From: Warburgia ugandensis
Lineage: Eukaryota; Streptophyta; Magnoliopsida; Canellales; Canellaceae
Assembly: GCA_035236585.1 (NCBI GenBank)
Contig: CP141132.1
Coordinates: 39,683,880 to 39,747,879, forward strand
Direction of reading: 5' to 3'
DNA length: 64,000 nucleotides
The notes under the pieces were generated by a model that did not search any database, had not been told where the DNA came from, and was given only the letters and a program-made list of their open reading frames with translations. Both the position numbers and the translations under genes were made by a program. Positions within the stretch are counted from its first letter, which is position 1. The number at the start of each line of letters is the position of its first letter. Positions 1-13,552 of this stretch are shown here, piece by piece.

Positions 1-175
1 GAAACAGTATAATTAAGCCAAATCAGTCATAATTAAGCGATTTCATGGACAATAATATTGAAAATATAGGGCTATATATGTAGTTTATCTTTTAATATAG
101 TTCGAATGTAAAATTCCCCTTTCTTATGTATAATTAGATATTTTGTGCAATGTTGCATTTGTACTCTAGACTTTT
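1..175 (+). repeat. Satellite monomer type A
   Basis: First monomer of the HOR. Diagnostic positions: gaaacagtataattaagcc opening, a gtcataattaag or gtcgtaattaag segment, actataatattcaaaatata in the middle, gggatatatatgtag, then aaaattgcactttcttgtg or a variant, and an end of ttgcatttgtaccctagac. It is the longest of the three types. The 4.8-kb solo LTR inserted into an A monomer at its tatgtagttt motif. Confidence 0.88.
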
Positions 176-349
176 GAAATAGTAGAATTGAGCCAAATTA
201 GTGATAATTAAGTGATTTCTAAGACTAAAATATGAAAAATATGGGGATGTGGATACAAATTATCTTTCAATATAGTTCGAATGTGAAATTCATTTTTATT
301 GTGTTAAATTATTTATTATGTCCACTTTTGCAAGGTGCACTAGACTTTC
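176..349 (+). repeat. Satellite monomer type B
   Basis: Second monomer of the HOR. It opens gaaatagta(g/t)aattaagcc, continues with attagtgataattaag or attagtgttaataaag, and carries actaaaatattaaaaatata, gggatgtgcatacaattt, ttggaatgtgaaattcattt and ttgtgttaaattatatatta, ending tttgcaatgtgcactacact. It is distinguished from A by the internal gatgtgcatac segment and by the terminal gcaatgtgcac. Confidence 0.88.
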
Positions 350-514
350 GAAACTGTAGACTTAAGCCAAAGTGGTGATAATTGAGTCATTTTTAGGACT
401 TAAATATTCAAAATAGATGATGTGTATGGAATTTATCTTTTAGGATAGTTTGAAAGTGAAATTGCTCTATCTTGTATAAAATTAGATATTTTGTGCTTTT
501 TCGCCTAGACTATG
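350..514 (+). repeat. Satellite monomer type C
   Basis: Third and shortest monomer of the HOR. It opens gaaactgtagacttaagcc and carries aaattggtgataattgagtc, atttttaggactaaaatatt, tatgatgtgtatggaattta, agtttgaatgtgaaattgct and ctatcttgtataaaattaga, ending ttttgtgctttttcgcctag. The atgatgtgtatgg core and the ggtgataattgagtca segment separate it from A and B. Confidence 0.88.
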
Positions 515-1536
515 GAAACAGTATAATTAAGCCAAATCAGTCATAATTAAGCGATTTCATGGACAATAATATTGAAAATATAGGGCTATATATGTAGTTT
601 ATCTTTTAATATAGTTCGAATGTAAAATTCCCCGTTCTTATGTATAATTTGATTTTTGGGTATTATTGCATTTGTACTCTAGACTTCTAAAATAGTAGAA
701 TTGAGCCAAATTAGTGATAATTAAGTGATTTCTAAGACTAAAATATTAAAAATATGGGGATGTCCATACAATTTATCTTTCAAAATAGTTGGAATGTGAA
801 ATTCATTTTTCTTGTGTTAAATTATATATTATGTGCACTTTTGCAATGTGCACAACACTTTCAAAACTGTGGACTTAAGCCGAATTGGTGATAATTGAGT
901 CATTTTTAGGACTAAAATATTCAAAATATATGATGTGTATGGAATTTATCTTCTAAGATAGTTTGAATGTGAAATTGCTCTATCTTGTACAAAATTAGAT
1001 ATTTTGTGCTTTTTAGCCTAGACTATTGAAATAGTATAATTGAGCCAAATTAGTCGTAATTAAGTGATTTCTAAGACTATAATATTCAAAATATAGGGAT
1101 ATATATAGTTTATCTTTTTATATAGTTCGAATGTAAAATTGATCTTCTTGTGTATAATTAAATATTTTGTGCATTGTTGCAGTTGTACTCCAGACTTTTG
1201 AAATAGTATAATGAGCTTAATTAGTGTTAATAAAGTGATTTAAAGACTAAAATATTAAAACTATAGGGATGTCCATACAATTCATCTTTCAATATGGTTG
1301 GAATGTGAAATTCATTTTTCTTGTGTTAAATTATATATTATGTGCATTTTTGCAATGTGCACTACACTTTCGAAACTGTAGACTTAAGCCAAATTGGTGA
1401 TAATTGAGTCACTTTTAGGACTAAAATATTCAAAATATCTGATGTGTGTGGAATTTATCTTTTAGGATAGTTTGAATGTGAAATTGCTCTATCTTGTATA
1501 AAATTAGATATTTTGTGCCTTTTCACCTAGACTATT

Positions 1537-4500
1537 GAAACAGTATAATTAAGCGAAATCAGTCATAATTAAGTGATTTCTTGGACAATAATATTCAAAA
1601 TATAGGGATATATATGTAGTCTAACTTTTAATATAGCTCGAATGGAAAATGCCTCTTCTTGTGTAAAAATATATATTTTGTGCATTGTTGCATTTGTACT
1701 CTAGACTTTTGAAATAGTATAATTAAGCCAAATTAGTGTTAATAAAGTGATTTTAAGACTAAAATATTAAAAATATAGGGAAGTGCATACAATTTATCTT
1801 TCAATATAGTTGGAATGTGAAATTCATTTTTCTTGTGTTAAATTATATATTATGTGCACTTTTGCAATGTGCACAACACTTTCAAAACTGTAGACTTAAG
1901 CCGAATTGGTGATAATTGAGTCATTTTTAGGACTAAAATATTCAAAATATATGATGTGTATGGAATTTATCTTCTAAGATAGTTTGAATGTGAAATTGCT
2001 CTATCTTGTACAAAATTAGATATTTTGTGCTTTTTAGCCTAGACTATTGAAATAGTATAATTGAGCCAAATTATTCGTAATTAAGTGATTTCTAAGACTA
2101 TAATATTCAAAATATAGCCATATATATAGTTTTTCTTTTCATATAGTTCGAATGTAAAATTGATCATCTTGTGTATAATTAGATATTTTGTGCATTGTTG
2201 CAGTTGTACTCCAGACTTTTGAAATAGTATAATGAGCCAAATTAGTGTTAATAAAGTGATTTTAAGACTAAAATATTAAAACTATAGGGATGTGCATACA
2301 ATTTATCTTTCAATATAGTTGGAATGTGAAATTCATTTTTCTCGTGTTAAATTATATATTATGTGCATTTTTGCAATGTGCACTACACTTTCGAAACTGT
2401 AGACTTAAGACAAATTGGTCATAATTGAGTCACTTTTAGGACTAAAATATTCAAAATATATGATGTGTGTGGAATTTATCTGTTAGGATAGTTTGAATGT
2501 GAAATTGCTCTATCTTGTATAAAATTAGATATTTTGTGCTTTTTCGCCTAGACTATTGGAACAGTATAATAAAGCCAAATCAGTCATAATTAAGTGATTT
2601 CTTGGACTATAATATTCAAAATATAGGGATATATATGTAGTCTATCTTTTAGTATAGCTGGAATGGAAAATTGCTCTTCTTGTGTAAAAATATATATTTT
2701 GTGCATTGTTGCATTTGTGCTCTAGACTTTGGAAATAGTATAATTTAGCCAAATTAGAGTTAATAAAGTGATTTTAAGACTAAAATATTAAAAATATAGG
2801 GATGTGCATACAATTCATCTTTCAATATAGTTGGAATGTGAAATTCATTTTTCTTGTGTGAAATTATATATTATGTGCATTTTTGCAATGTGGACTACAC
2901 TTTCGAAACTGTAGACTTAAGACAAATTGGTCATAATTGAGTCACTTTTAGGACTAAAATATTCAAAATATCTGATGTGTGTGGAATTTATCTTTTAGGA
3001 TAGTTTGAATGTGAAATTGCTCTATCTTGTATAAAATTAGATATTTTGTGCTTTTTCGCCTAGACTATTGAAACAATATAATTAAGCCAAATCAGTCATA
3101 ATTAAGTGATTTCTTGGACAATAATATTCAAAATATAGGGATATGTACGTAGTTTATCTTTTAATATAGTTCCAATGTAAAATTCCCCTTTCTTATGTAT
3201 AATTAGATATTTTGTGCATTGTTGCATTTGTACTCTAGACTTTTGAAATAGTAGAATTGAGCAAAATTATTAATAATTAAGTGATTTCTAAGACTAAAAT
3301 ATGAAAAATATGGGGATGTCGATACAAATTATCTTTCAATATAGTTGGAATGTGAAATTCATTTTTCTTGTGTTAAATTATTTATTATGTCCACTTTTGC
3401 AATGTGCACTACACTTTCGAAACTGTAGACTTAAGACAAATTGGTCATAATTGAGTTACTTTTAGGACTAAAATATTCAAAATATCTGATGTGTGTGGAA
3501 TTTATCTTTTAGGATATTTTGAATGTGAAATTGCTCTATCTTGTATAAAATTATATATTTTGTGCTTTTTTGCCTAGACTATTGGAACAGTATAATTAAG
3601 CCAAATCAGTCATAATTAAGTGATTTCTTGGACAATAATATTCAAAATATAGGGATATATATGTAGTCTATCTTTTACTATAGCTGGAATGGAAAATTGC
3701 TCTTCTTGTGTAAAAATATATATTTTGTGCATTGTTGCATTTGTACTCTAGACTTTGGAAATAGTATAATTAAGCCAAATTAGTGTTAATAAAGTGATTT
3801 TAAGACTAAAATATTAAAAATATAGGGAAGTGCATACAATTTATCTTTCAATATAGTTGGAATGTGAAATTCATTTTTCTTGTGTTAAATTATATATTAT
3901 GTGCACTTTTGCAATGTGCACTACACTTTCAAAACTGTAGACTTAAGCCGATTTGGTGATAATTGAGTCATTTTTAGGACTAAAATATTCAAAATATATG
4001 ATGTGTATGGAATTTATCTTTTAAGATAGTTTGAATGTGGAATTGCTCTATCTTGTACAAAATTAGATATTTTGTGCTTTTTAGCCTAGACTATTGAAAT
4101 AGTATAATTGAGCCAAATTAGTCGTAATTAAGTGATTTCTAAGACTATAATATTCAAAATATAGCGATATATATATAGTTTATCTTTTTATATAGTTCGA
4201 ATGTAAAATTGATCATCTTGTGTATAATTAGATATTTTGTGCATTGTTGCAGTTGTACTCGGACTTTTGAAATAGTATAATGAGCCAAATTAGTGTTAAT
4301 AAAGTGATTTTAAGACTAAAATATTAAAACTATAGGGATGTGCATAAAATTCATCTTTCAATATAGTTGGAATGTGAAATTCATTTTTCTCGTCTTAAAT
4401 TATATATTATGTGTATTTTTTGCAATGTGCACTACACTTTCGAAATTGTAGACTTAAGACAAATTGGTCATAATTGAGTCACTTTTAGGACTAAAATATT

Positions 4501-5629
4501 CAAAATATCTGATGTGTGTGGAATTTATCTTTTAGGATAGTTTGAATGTGAAATTGCTCTATCTTGTATAAAATTAGATATTTTGTGCTTTTTCGCCTAG
4601 ACTATTGGAACAGTATAATTAAGCGAAATCAGTCATAATTAAGTGATTTCTTGGACTATAATATTCAAAATATAGGGATATATATGTAGTCTATCTTTTA
4701 ATATAGCTGGAATGGAAAATTGCTCTTCTTGTGTAAAAATATATATGTTGTGCATTGTTGCATTTGTGCTCTAGACATTGGAAATAGTATAATTAAGCCA
4801 AATTAGAGTTAATAAAGTGATTTTAAGACTAAAATATTAAAAATATAGGGAAGTGCATACAATTTAACTTTCAATATAGTTGGAATGTGAAATTCATTTT
4901 TCTTGTGTTAAATTATATATTATGTGCACTTTTGCAATGTGCACTTCACTTTCAAAACTGTAGACTTAAGCCAAATTGGTGATAATTGAGTCATTTTTAG
5001 GACTAAAATATTCAAAATATATGATGTGTATGGAATTTATCTTCTAAGATAGTTTGAATGTGAAATTGCTCTATCTTGTACAAAATTAGATATTTTGTGC
5101 TTTTTAGCCTAGACTATTGAAATAGTATAATTGAGCCAAATTAGTCGTAATTAAGTGATTTCTAAGACTATAATATTCAAAATATAGCGATATATATATA
5201 GTTTATCTTTTTATATAGTTCGAATGTAAAATTGATCATCTTGTGTATAATTAGATATTTTGTGCATTGTTGCAGTTGTACTCCAGACTTTTGAAATAGT
5301 ATAATGAGCCAAATTAGTGTTAATAAAGTGATTTTAAGACTAAAATATTAAAACTATAGGGATGTGCATACAATTCATCTTTCAATATAGTTGGAATGTG
5401 AAATTCATTTTTCTTGTGTTAAATTATATATTATGTGCATTTTTGCAATGTGCACTACACTTTCGAAACTGTAGACTTAAGACAAATTGGTCATAATTGA
5501 GTCACTTTTAGGACTAAAATATTCAAAATATCTGATGTGTGTGGAATTTATCTTTTAGGATAGTTTGGATGTGAAATTGCTCTATCTTGTATAAAATTCG
5601 ATATTTTGTGCTTTTTCGCCTAGACTATT
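1537..5629 (+). repeat. Hexameric super-HOR (about 1,024 bp) inside block 1
   Basis: Two kinds of trimer alternate here. One kind has an A monomer with tagtctatctttta followed by atagctggaatggaaaa (starts 1537, 2558, 3584, 4608, and again at 7682). The other has an A with ttgagccaaattagtcgtaa and attgatcatcttgtgtataa (starts 1028, 2049, 4096, 5119, and again at 6659 and 8193). Same-kind starts lie at multiples of about 1,024 bp. The trimer at 3070 breaks the alternation because it carries a third A variant (aattcccctttcttatgta), which recurs at 5630. The 6-mer is therefore regular but not perfect. Confidence 0.72.
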
Positions 5630-5760
5630 GAAACAATATAATTAAGCCAAATCAGTCATAATTAAGTGATTTCTTGGACTATAATATTCAAAATATAGGG
5701 ACATGTACGTAGTTTATCTTTTAATATAGTTCCAATGTAAAATTCCCCTTTCTTATGTAT

Positions 5761-5948
5761 AATTAGATATTTTGTGCATTGTTGCATTTGTACGCTAGAC
5801 TTTTGAAATAGTATAATTGAGCCAAATTAGTGTTAATAATGTGATTTTAAGACTAAAATATTAAAAATATAGGGATGTGCATACGATTTATCTTTTAATG
5901 TAGTTGGAATAAGAAAATTCAGTTTTCTTGTGTTAAATTATATATTAT
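5761..5948 (+). repeat. B-monomer segment identical to 12931-13118
   Basis: By eye this stretch matches 12931-13118 base for base. It includes features rare elsewhere: tacgctagac, gtgttaataatgtgatt, gtgcatacgatttatc and ggaataagaaaattcagttt. The two copies are 7,170 bp apart, 14 HOR units. Confidence 0.75.
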
Positions 5949-8900
5949 GTGCACTTTTGCAATGTGCACTACACTTTCGAAACTGTAGACTTAAGCCAAA
6001 TTGGTGATAATTGAGTCATTTTTAGGACTTAAATATTTAAAATAGATGATGTGTATGGAATTTATCTTTTAGGATAGTTTGAAAATGAAATTGCTCTATC
6101 TTGTATAAAATTAGATATTTTGTGCTTTTTCGCCTAGACTATTGAAACAGTATAATTAAGCCAAATCAGTCATAATTAAGCGATTTCTTGGACAATAATA
6201 TTCAAAATATAGGAATATATATGTAGTTTCTCTTTTAATATAGTTCGAATGTAAAATTCCCCTTTCTTATGTATAATTTGATATTTTGTGTATTGTTGCA
6301 TTTGTACTCTATACTTCTAAAATAGTAGAATTGAGCCAAAATGAGTGATGATTAAGTGATTTCTAAGACTAAAATATTAAAAATATGGGGATGTGCGTAC
6401 AATTTATCTTTCAATATAGTTGGAATGTGAAATTCATTTTTCTTGTGTTAAATAATATATTATGTGCATTTTCGCAATGTGCACTAGACTTTTGAAAGTG
6501 TAGACTTAAGCCAAAGTGGTGATAATTGAGTCATTTTTAGGACTAAAATATTCAAAATATATGATGTGTATGGAATTTATCTTTTAATATAGTTTGAATG
6601 TGAAATTGCTCTATCTTGTACAAAATTAGATATTTTGTGCTTTTTAGCCTAGACTATTGAAATAGTATAATTGAGCCAAATTAGTCATAATTAAGTGATT
6701 TCTAAGACTATAATATTCAAAATATAGCGATATATATAGTTTATCTTTTTATATAGTTCTAATGTAAAATTGATCTTCTTGTGTATAATTAGATATTTTG
6801 TGCATTGTTGTAGTTGTACTCCAGACTTTTGAAATAGTATAATGAGCCAAATTAGTGTTAATAAAGTGATTTTAAGACTAAAATATTAAAACTATAGGGA
6901 TGTGCATACAATTTATCTTTCAATATAGTTGGAATGTGAAATTCATTTTTCTTGTGTTAAATTATATATTATGCGCATTTTTGCAATGTGCACTACAGTT
7001 TCTAAACTGTAGAGTTAAGCCAAATTGGTGATAATTGAGTCACTTTTAGGACTAAAATATTCAAAATTTCTGTTGTGCTTGGAATTTATCTTTTAGGATA
7101 GTTTGAATGTGAAATTGGTCTCTCCTGTATAAAATCAGATATTTTGTGCTTTATCGCCTAGACTATTGAAACAGTATAATTAAGCCAAATCAGTCATAAT
7201 TAAGTGATTTCTTGGACAATAATATTCAAAATATAGGGATATATATGTAGTTTATCTTTTAATATAGTTCGAATGTAAAATTCCCCTTTCTTATGTATAA
7301 TTAGATATTTTGTGCATTGTTGCATTTGTACTCTAGACTTTTCAAATAGTAGAATTGAGCCAAATTAGTGATAATTAAGTGATTTCTAAGACTAAAATAT
7401 TAAAAATATGGGGATGTGCATACTATTTATCTTTCAATATAGTTGGAATGTGAAATTCATTTTTCTTGTGTTAAATTATATATTATGCGCATTTTTGCAC
7501 TGTGCACTACAGTTTCTAAACTGTAGACTTAAGCCAAATTGGTGATAATTGAGTCACTTTTAGGACTAAAATATTCAAAATATCTGATGTGTGTGGAATT
7601 TATCTTTTAGGATAGTTTGAATGTGAAATTGCTCTATCTTGTATAAAATTAGATATTTTGTGCTTTTTCGCCTAGACTATTGAAACAGTATAATTAAGCC
7701 AAATCAGTCATAATTAAGTGATTTCTTGGACAATAATATTCAAAATATAGGGATATATATGTAGTCTATCTTTTAATATAGCTGGAATGGAAAATTGCTC
7801 TTCTTGTGTAAAAATATATATTTTGTGCATTGTTGCATTTGTACTCTAGACTTTTGAAATAGTATAATTAGGCCAAATTAGTGTTAATAAAGTGATTTTA
7901 AGACTAAAATATTAAAAATATAGGGAAGTGCATACAATTTATCTTTCAATATAGTTGGAATGTGAAATTCATTTTTCTTGTGTTAAATTATATATTATGT
8001 GCACTTTTGCAATGTGCACTACACTTTCAAAACTGTAGACTTGAGCCAAATTGGTGATAATTGAGTCATTTTTAGGACTAAAATATTCAAAATATATGAT
8101 GTGTATGGAATTTATCTTTTAAGATAGATTGAATGTGGAATTGCTCTATCTTGTACAAAATTAGATATTTTGTGCTTTTTAGCCTAGACTATTGAAATAG
8201 TATAATTGAGCCAAATTAGTCGTAATTAAGTGATTTCTAAGACTATAATATTCAAAATATAGCAATATATATAGTTTTTCTTTTCATATAGTTCGAATGT
8301 AAAATTGATCATCTTGTGTATAATTAGATATTTTGTGCATTGTTGCAGTTGTACTCCAGACTTTTTGAAATAGTATAATGAGCCAAATTAGTGTTAATAA
8401 AGTGATTTTAAGACTAAAATATTAAAACTATAGGGATGTGCATACAATTTATCTTTCAATATAGTTGGAATGTGAAGTTCATTTTTCTTGTGTTAAATTA
8501 TATTTTATGCACATTTTTGCATTGTGCACTACAGTTTCTAAACTGTAAACTTAAGCAAAATTGGTGATAATTGAGTCACTTTTAGGACTAAAATATTCAA
8601 AATTTCTGTTGTGCATGGAATTTATCTTTTAGGATAGTTTGAATGTGAAATTGCTCTCTCTTGTATAAAATCAGATATTTTGTGCTTTTTAGCCTAGACT
8701 ATTGAAATAAGATAATTGAGCCAAATTAGTCGTAATTAAGTGATTTTTAAGAGTATAATATTCTAAACATAGGGATATATATAGTTTATCTTTTAATACA
8801 GTTCGAATGTAAAATTGATCTTTTTGTGTAAAATTAGATATTTTGTGCATTATTGCACTTGTACTCTAGACTTTTGAAATAGTATAATTAAGCCAAATTA

Positions 8901-11900
8901 GTGTTAATAAAGTGATTTTAAGTCTAAAATATTAAAAATATAGGGAAGTGCATACGATTTATCTTTCAATATAGTTGGAATGTGAAATTCATTTTTCTTG
9001 TGTTAAATTATATATTACGTGCATTTTTGCAATGTGCACTACACTTTCGAAACTGTAGACTTAATCCAAATTGGTGATAATTGAGTCACTTTTAGGACTA
9101 AAATATTCAAAATATCTGATGTGTATGGAATTTATCTTTTAGGATAGTTGGAATGTGAAGTTGCTCTATCTTGTATAAAATTAGATATTTTGTGCTTTTT
9201 CGCCTAGACTATTGAAACAGTATAATTAAGCCAAATTAGTCATAATTAAGTGATTTCCAAGACAATAATATTCCAACTATAGGGATATATATGTAGTCTA
9301 TCTTTTAATATAGCTCGAATGTAAAATTGCTCTTCTTGTGTAAAAATATATATTTTGTGCATTGTTGCATTTGTACTCTAGACTTTTGAAATAGTATAAT
9401 TAAGCCAAATTAGTGTTAATAAAGTGATTTTATGACTAAATTATTAAAAATATAGGGAAGTGCGTACAATTTATCTTTCAATATAGTTGGATTGTGAAAT
9501 TCATTTTTCTTGCGTTAAATTATATATTGTGTGCACTTTTGCAATGTGCACTACACTTTCGAAACTGTTGACTTAAGCCAAATTGGTGATAATTGAGTCA
9601 TTTTTAGGACTTAAATATTCAAAATATATGATGTGTATGAAATTTATCTTTTAGGATAGTTTGAATGTGAAATTGCTCTATATTGTATAAAATTAGATAT
9701 TTTTTGCTTTTCCCCGAGGACTATTGAAATAGTACAATTAAGCCAAATTAGTCATAATTATGTGATTTCTATGACTATAATATTCCAAATATAGGATATA
9801 TATGTTGTTTATCTTTTAATATAGTTCAAAAGTAAAATTGCTATTCTTGTGTAAAAATAGATATTTTGTGCATCGTTGCATTTGCACCTTAGACTTTTGA
9901 AATAGTATAATAAAGCCAAATTAGTGTTAATAAAGTGATTTTAAGACTAAAATATTAAAAATATAGGGAAGTGCATACAATTTATCTTTCAATATAGTTG
10001 GAAAGTGAATGTTTTTTTCCTTGTGTTAAATTATATATTATGTGCATTTTTGCAATGTGCACTACAGTTTCGAAACTGTAGACTTAAGCCAAAGTGGTGA
10101 TAATTGAGTCATTTTTAGGGCTAAAATATTCAAAATATATGATGTGTATGGAATTTAGCTTTTCAGATAGTTTGAACGTGAAATTGCTCTATCTTGTGTA
10201 AAATTACATATTTTGTGCTTTTTCGCCAAGACTATTGGAACAGTATAATTAAGGCAAATTAGTCGTAATTAAGTGATTTGTAAGGCTATACTATTCAAAA
10301 TATAGGGATATATATGTAGTTTATCATTTAATATAGTTCCAATGTAAAATTGCACTTTCTTGTGTGAAATTTCATATTTTGTGCATCGTTGCATTTGTAC
10401 CCTAGGCTTTTGAAATAGTAGAATTAAGCGAAATTAGTGTTAATAAAGTGATTTTAAGTCTAAAATATTAAAAATATAGGGAAGTGCATACAATTTATCT
10501 TTCAATATAGTTGGAATGTGAAAGTCTTTTTCCTTGTGTTAAATTATATATTATGTGCATTTTTGCAATGTGCACTACAGTTTCGAAACTGTAGACTTAA
10601 GCCAAAGTGGTGATAATTGAGTCATTTTTAGGGCAAAAATATTCAAAATATATGATGTGTATGGAATTTATCTTTTAAGATAGTTTGAATGTGAAATTGC
10701 TCTATCTTATGTAAAATTAGATATTTTGTGCTTTTTCGCCTAGACTATTGGAATAGTATAATTAAGGCAAATTAGTCGTAATTAAGTGATTTGTAAGGCT
10801 ATAATATTCAAAATATAGGGATATATATGTAGTTTTTCATTTAATATAGTTCCAATATAAAATTGCACTTTCTTGTGTAAAATTAGATATTTTGTGCATT
10901 GTTGCATTCGTACCCTAGACTTTTGAAATAGTACAATTAAGCCAAATTAGTGTCAATTAAGTGATTTCTTAGACAAAAATATTAAAAATATAGAGATGTG
11001 CGTACAATTTATCTTTCAATATTGTTGGAATGTGAAATTCATTTTTCTTGTGTTAAATTATATATTATGTACATTTTCGCAATGTGCACTACACTTTTGA
11101 AACTGTAGACTTAACCCAAATTGGTGATAATTGAGTCATTTTTAGGACTAAAATATTCGAAATATATGATGTGTGTGGAATTTATCTTTTAAGATTGTTT
11201 GAATGCGAAATTGCTCTATCTTGTATAAAATTAGATATTTTGGGCTTTTTAGCCTTGACTATTGAAATAGTATAATTGAGCCAAATTAGTCGTAATAAAG
11301 TGATTTTTAAGATTATAATATTCAAAATATAGGGATATATATAGTTTATCTTTTAATATAGTTTGAATGCAAAATTGATCTTTTTGTGTAAAATTAGATA
11401 TTTTGTTCATTATTGCACTTGTACTCTAGACTTTTGAAATAGTATAATTAAGCCAAATTAGTGTTAATAAAGTAATTTTAATTCTAAAATGTTAAAAATA
11501 TAGGGAAGTGGATGCAATTTATCTTTCAATATAATTGGAATGTGAAATTCATTTTTCTTGTGTTCAATTATATATTATGTGCACTTTTGCAATGTGCACT
11601 ACAGTTTCGAAACTGAAGACTTAGGCCAAAGTGGTTATAATTGAGTCATTTTTAGGACTAAAATATTCAAAATATATGATGTGTATGGAATTTATCTTTT
11701 AAGATAGTTTGAATGTGAAATTGCTCTATCTTGTGTAAATTTAGATATTTTGTGCTTTTTCTCCTAGGCTATTGGAACAGTATAATTAAGGCAAATTAGT
11801 CGTAATTAAGTGATCTGTAAGGCTATAATATTCAAAATATAGGGATATATATGTAGTCTATCTTTTAATATAGATTAAATGGAAAATTGCACTTTCTTAT

Positions 11901-12930
11901 GTAAAATTAGGAATTTTGTGCATTATTGCATTTGTACTCTAGACTTTTCAAATAGCAAAATTAAGCGAAATTAGTGTAAATAAAGTCATTTCTAAGACTA
12001 AAATATTAAAAATATAGGGATGTGAATACAATTTATCTTTCAAAATAGTTGGAATGTGAAATTCATTTTTCTTGTTTTAAATTATATATTATGAGCATTT
12101 TTGCAATGTGCACTACAATTTCGAAACTGTAGACTGAAGCCAAATTGGTGATAATTGAGTCATTTTTAGGACTAAAATATTCAAAATATACAATGTGTAT
12201 GGAATTTATCTGTTAAGATAGTTTGAATGTGAAATTGCTCTATCTTCGATAAAATTAGATATTTTGTGCTTTTTCGCCTAGACTATTGAAACAATATAAT
12301 TAAGCCAAATTAGTCATAATTAAGTGATTTCTAAGACTATAATATTCAAAATATAGGGATATATATGTAGTTTATCTTTTAATATAGTTCGAATGTAAAA
12401 TTGCACTTTCTTGTGTAAAATTAGATATTTTGTGCATTGTTGCATTTGTACCCTAGACTTTTGAAATAGTATAATTAAGCCAAATTAGTGTTAGTAAATT
12501 TATTTTAAGACTAAAATATTAAAAATATAGGGGTGTGCATACAATTTATCTTTCAATATAGTTTGAATGTGAAAGTCATTTTCTTGTGTTAAATTATATA
12601 TTATCTGCATTTTTGCAATGCGCACTACACTTTCGAAACTTTACACTTAAGCCAAATTGTTGATAATTGAGTCATTTTTAGGACTAAAATATTCAAAATA
12701 TATGATGTGTATGGAATTTATCTTTGAAGATAGTTTCAATGTGAAATTGCTTTGTCTTGTATGGAATTAGATATTTTATGCATTTTCTCGTAGACTATTG
12801 AAATAGTATAATTAAGCCAAATTAGTCATAATTAAGTGATTTCTAAGACAATAATATTCAAAATATGGGGTTATGTATGTAGTCTATCTTTTAATATAGT
12901 TCGAATGTAAAATTGCACTTTCTTATGTAA

Positions 12931-13118
12931 AATTAGATATTTTGTGCATTGTTGCATTTGTACGCTAGACTTTTGAAATAGTATAATTGAGCCAAATTAG
13001 TGTTAATAATGTGATTTTAAGACTAAAATATTAAAAATATAGGGATGTGCATACGATTTATCTTTTAATGTAGTTGGAATAAGAAAATTCAGTTTTCTTG
13101 TGTTAAATTATATATTAT
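12931..13118 (+). repeat. B-monomer segment identical to 5761-5948
   Basis: Second copy of the 188-bp segment. The A monomer just upstream differs from the one before the first copy, so the identity is limited to about one monomer. That is the pattern of a conversion tract or of a small remnant of an older duplication. Confidence 0.75.
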
Positions 13119-13520
13119 GAGCATTTTTGCATTGTGCACTACACTTTCGAAACTATAGACTTAAACCAAATTGGTGATAATTGAGTCATTTTTAGGACTG
13201 AAATATTCAAAATATATGATGTGTATGGAATTTATCTTTTAGGATAGTTTGAATGTGAAATTGCTCTATCTTGTATAAAATTAGATAGTTTGTGCTTTTT
13301 CACCCAGACTATTTGTGACGACCCGGGTTTCCCCATGCATTTTTAAATGCAAGATCTAATTCCTAAGGCGGGGATGCATCCCTATTTGAAAACCATTTTA
13401 TAAAAACAATGCAATGCAGCGGAAAATCTTTTATTTTAAACTCATTTTGAAAACCCCGAGTGTCATTTAATTCACAATAACCAAAGTAGTTTTGAAAAAT
13501 ATTGTAATCATAAATGTCTT

Positions 13521-13552
13521 CACAGGTCTATCCAATCACAGGTCTATCCAAT
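13521..13552. repeat. 16-bp tandem duplication in truncated LTR
   Basis: The 16-bp word cacaggtctatccaat occurs twice back to back (13521-13536 and 13537-13552), and a third start (cacagctc) follows. This is a small local duplication within the LTR, close to its 3' end in minus sense. Confidence 0.85.

Larger units (their letters stand above)
1..514 (+). repeat. Reference trimeric HOR unit (A-B-C)
   Basis: This is the first complete unit and a convenient reference for the array. Monomer A is 1-175, B is 176-349 and C is 350-514; the next unit begins at 515 with the same opening (gaaacagtataattaagcc). Shared blocks reveal the common ancestry of the three monomers: each opens with gaaa(c/t)(a/t)gta, then (a/c)ttaagcc, aatt(a/g)gt, a central aaaatatt(c/a)aaaatat, then a ttatctttt..atag..gaatgtgaaatt block and a late attaNatattttgtgc block. 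The unit is given in + orientation; true polarity is unknown. Confidence 0.92.
1..13313 (+). repeat. Satellite block 1: 26 trimeric HOR units
   Basis: This is a head-to-tail tandem array of an AT-rich satellite. Starts of the A monomer fall at 1, 515, 1028, 1537, 2049, 2558, 3070, 3584, 4096, 4608, 5119, 5630, 6143, 6659, 7168, 7682, 8193, 8704, 9213, 9726, 10238, 10750, 11263, 11774, 12288, 12800 and about 13312, so the unit length is 509-516 bp throughout and no unit has lost or gained a monomer. Each unit is A-B-C. C ends in a variant of gcctagactattgaaacag that leads into the next A. The block is cut at 13313, just inside an A monomer, by an LTR. No coding potential is visible. Length and base composition fit a centromeric or pericentromeric satellite, but the sequence alone cannot show centromere function. 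Confidence 0.95.

Noticed and set aside
350..370. CENP-B-box-like motif around ttcgaaactgtagac
   Set aside because: It does not match the core nTTCG....A..CGGG pattern; the resemblance is limited to TTCG.
1..13313. CRISPR-like repeat/spacer interpretation
   Set aside because: Repeats are contiguous monomers of about 170 bp without unique spacers; context is eukaryotic satellite.
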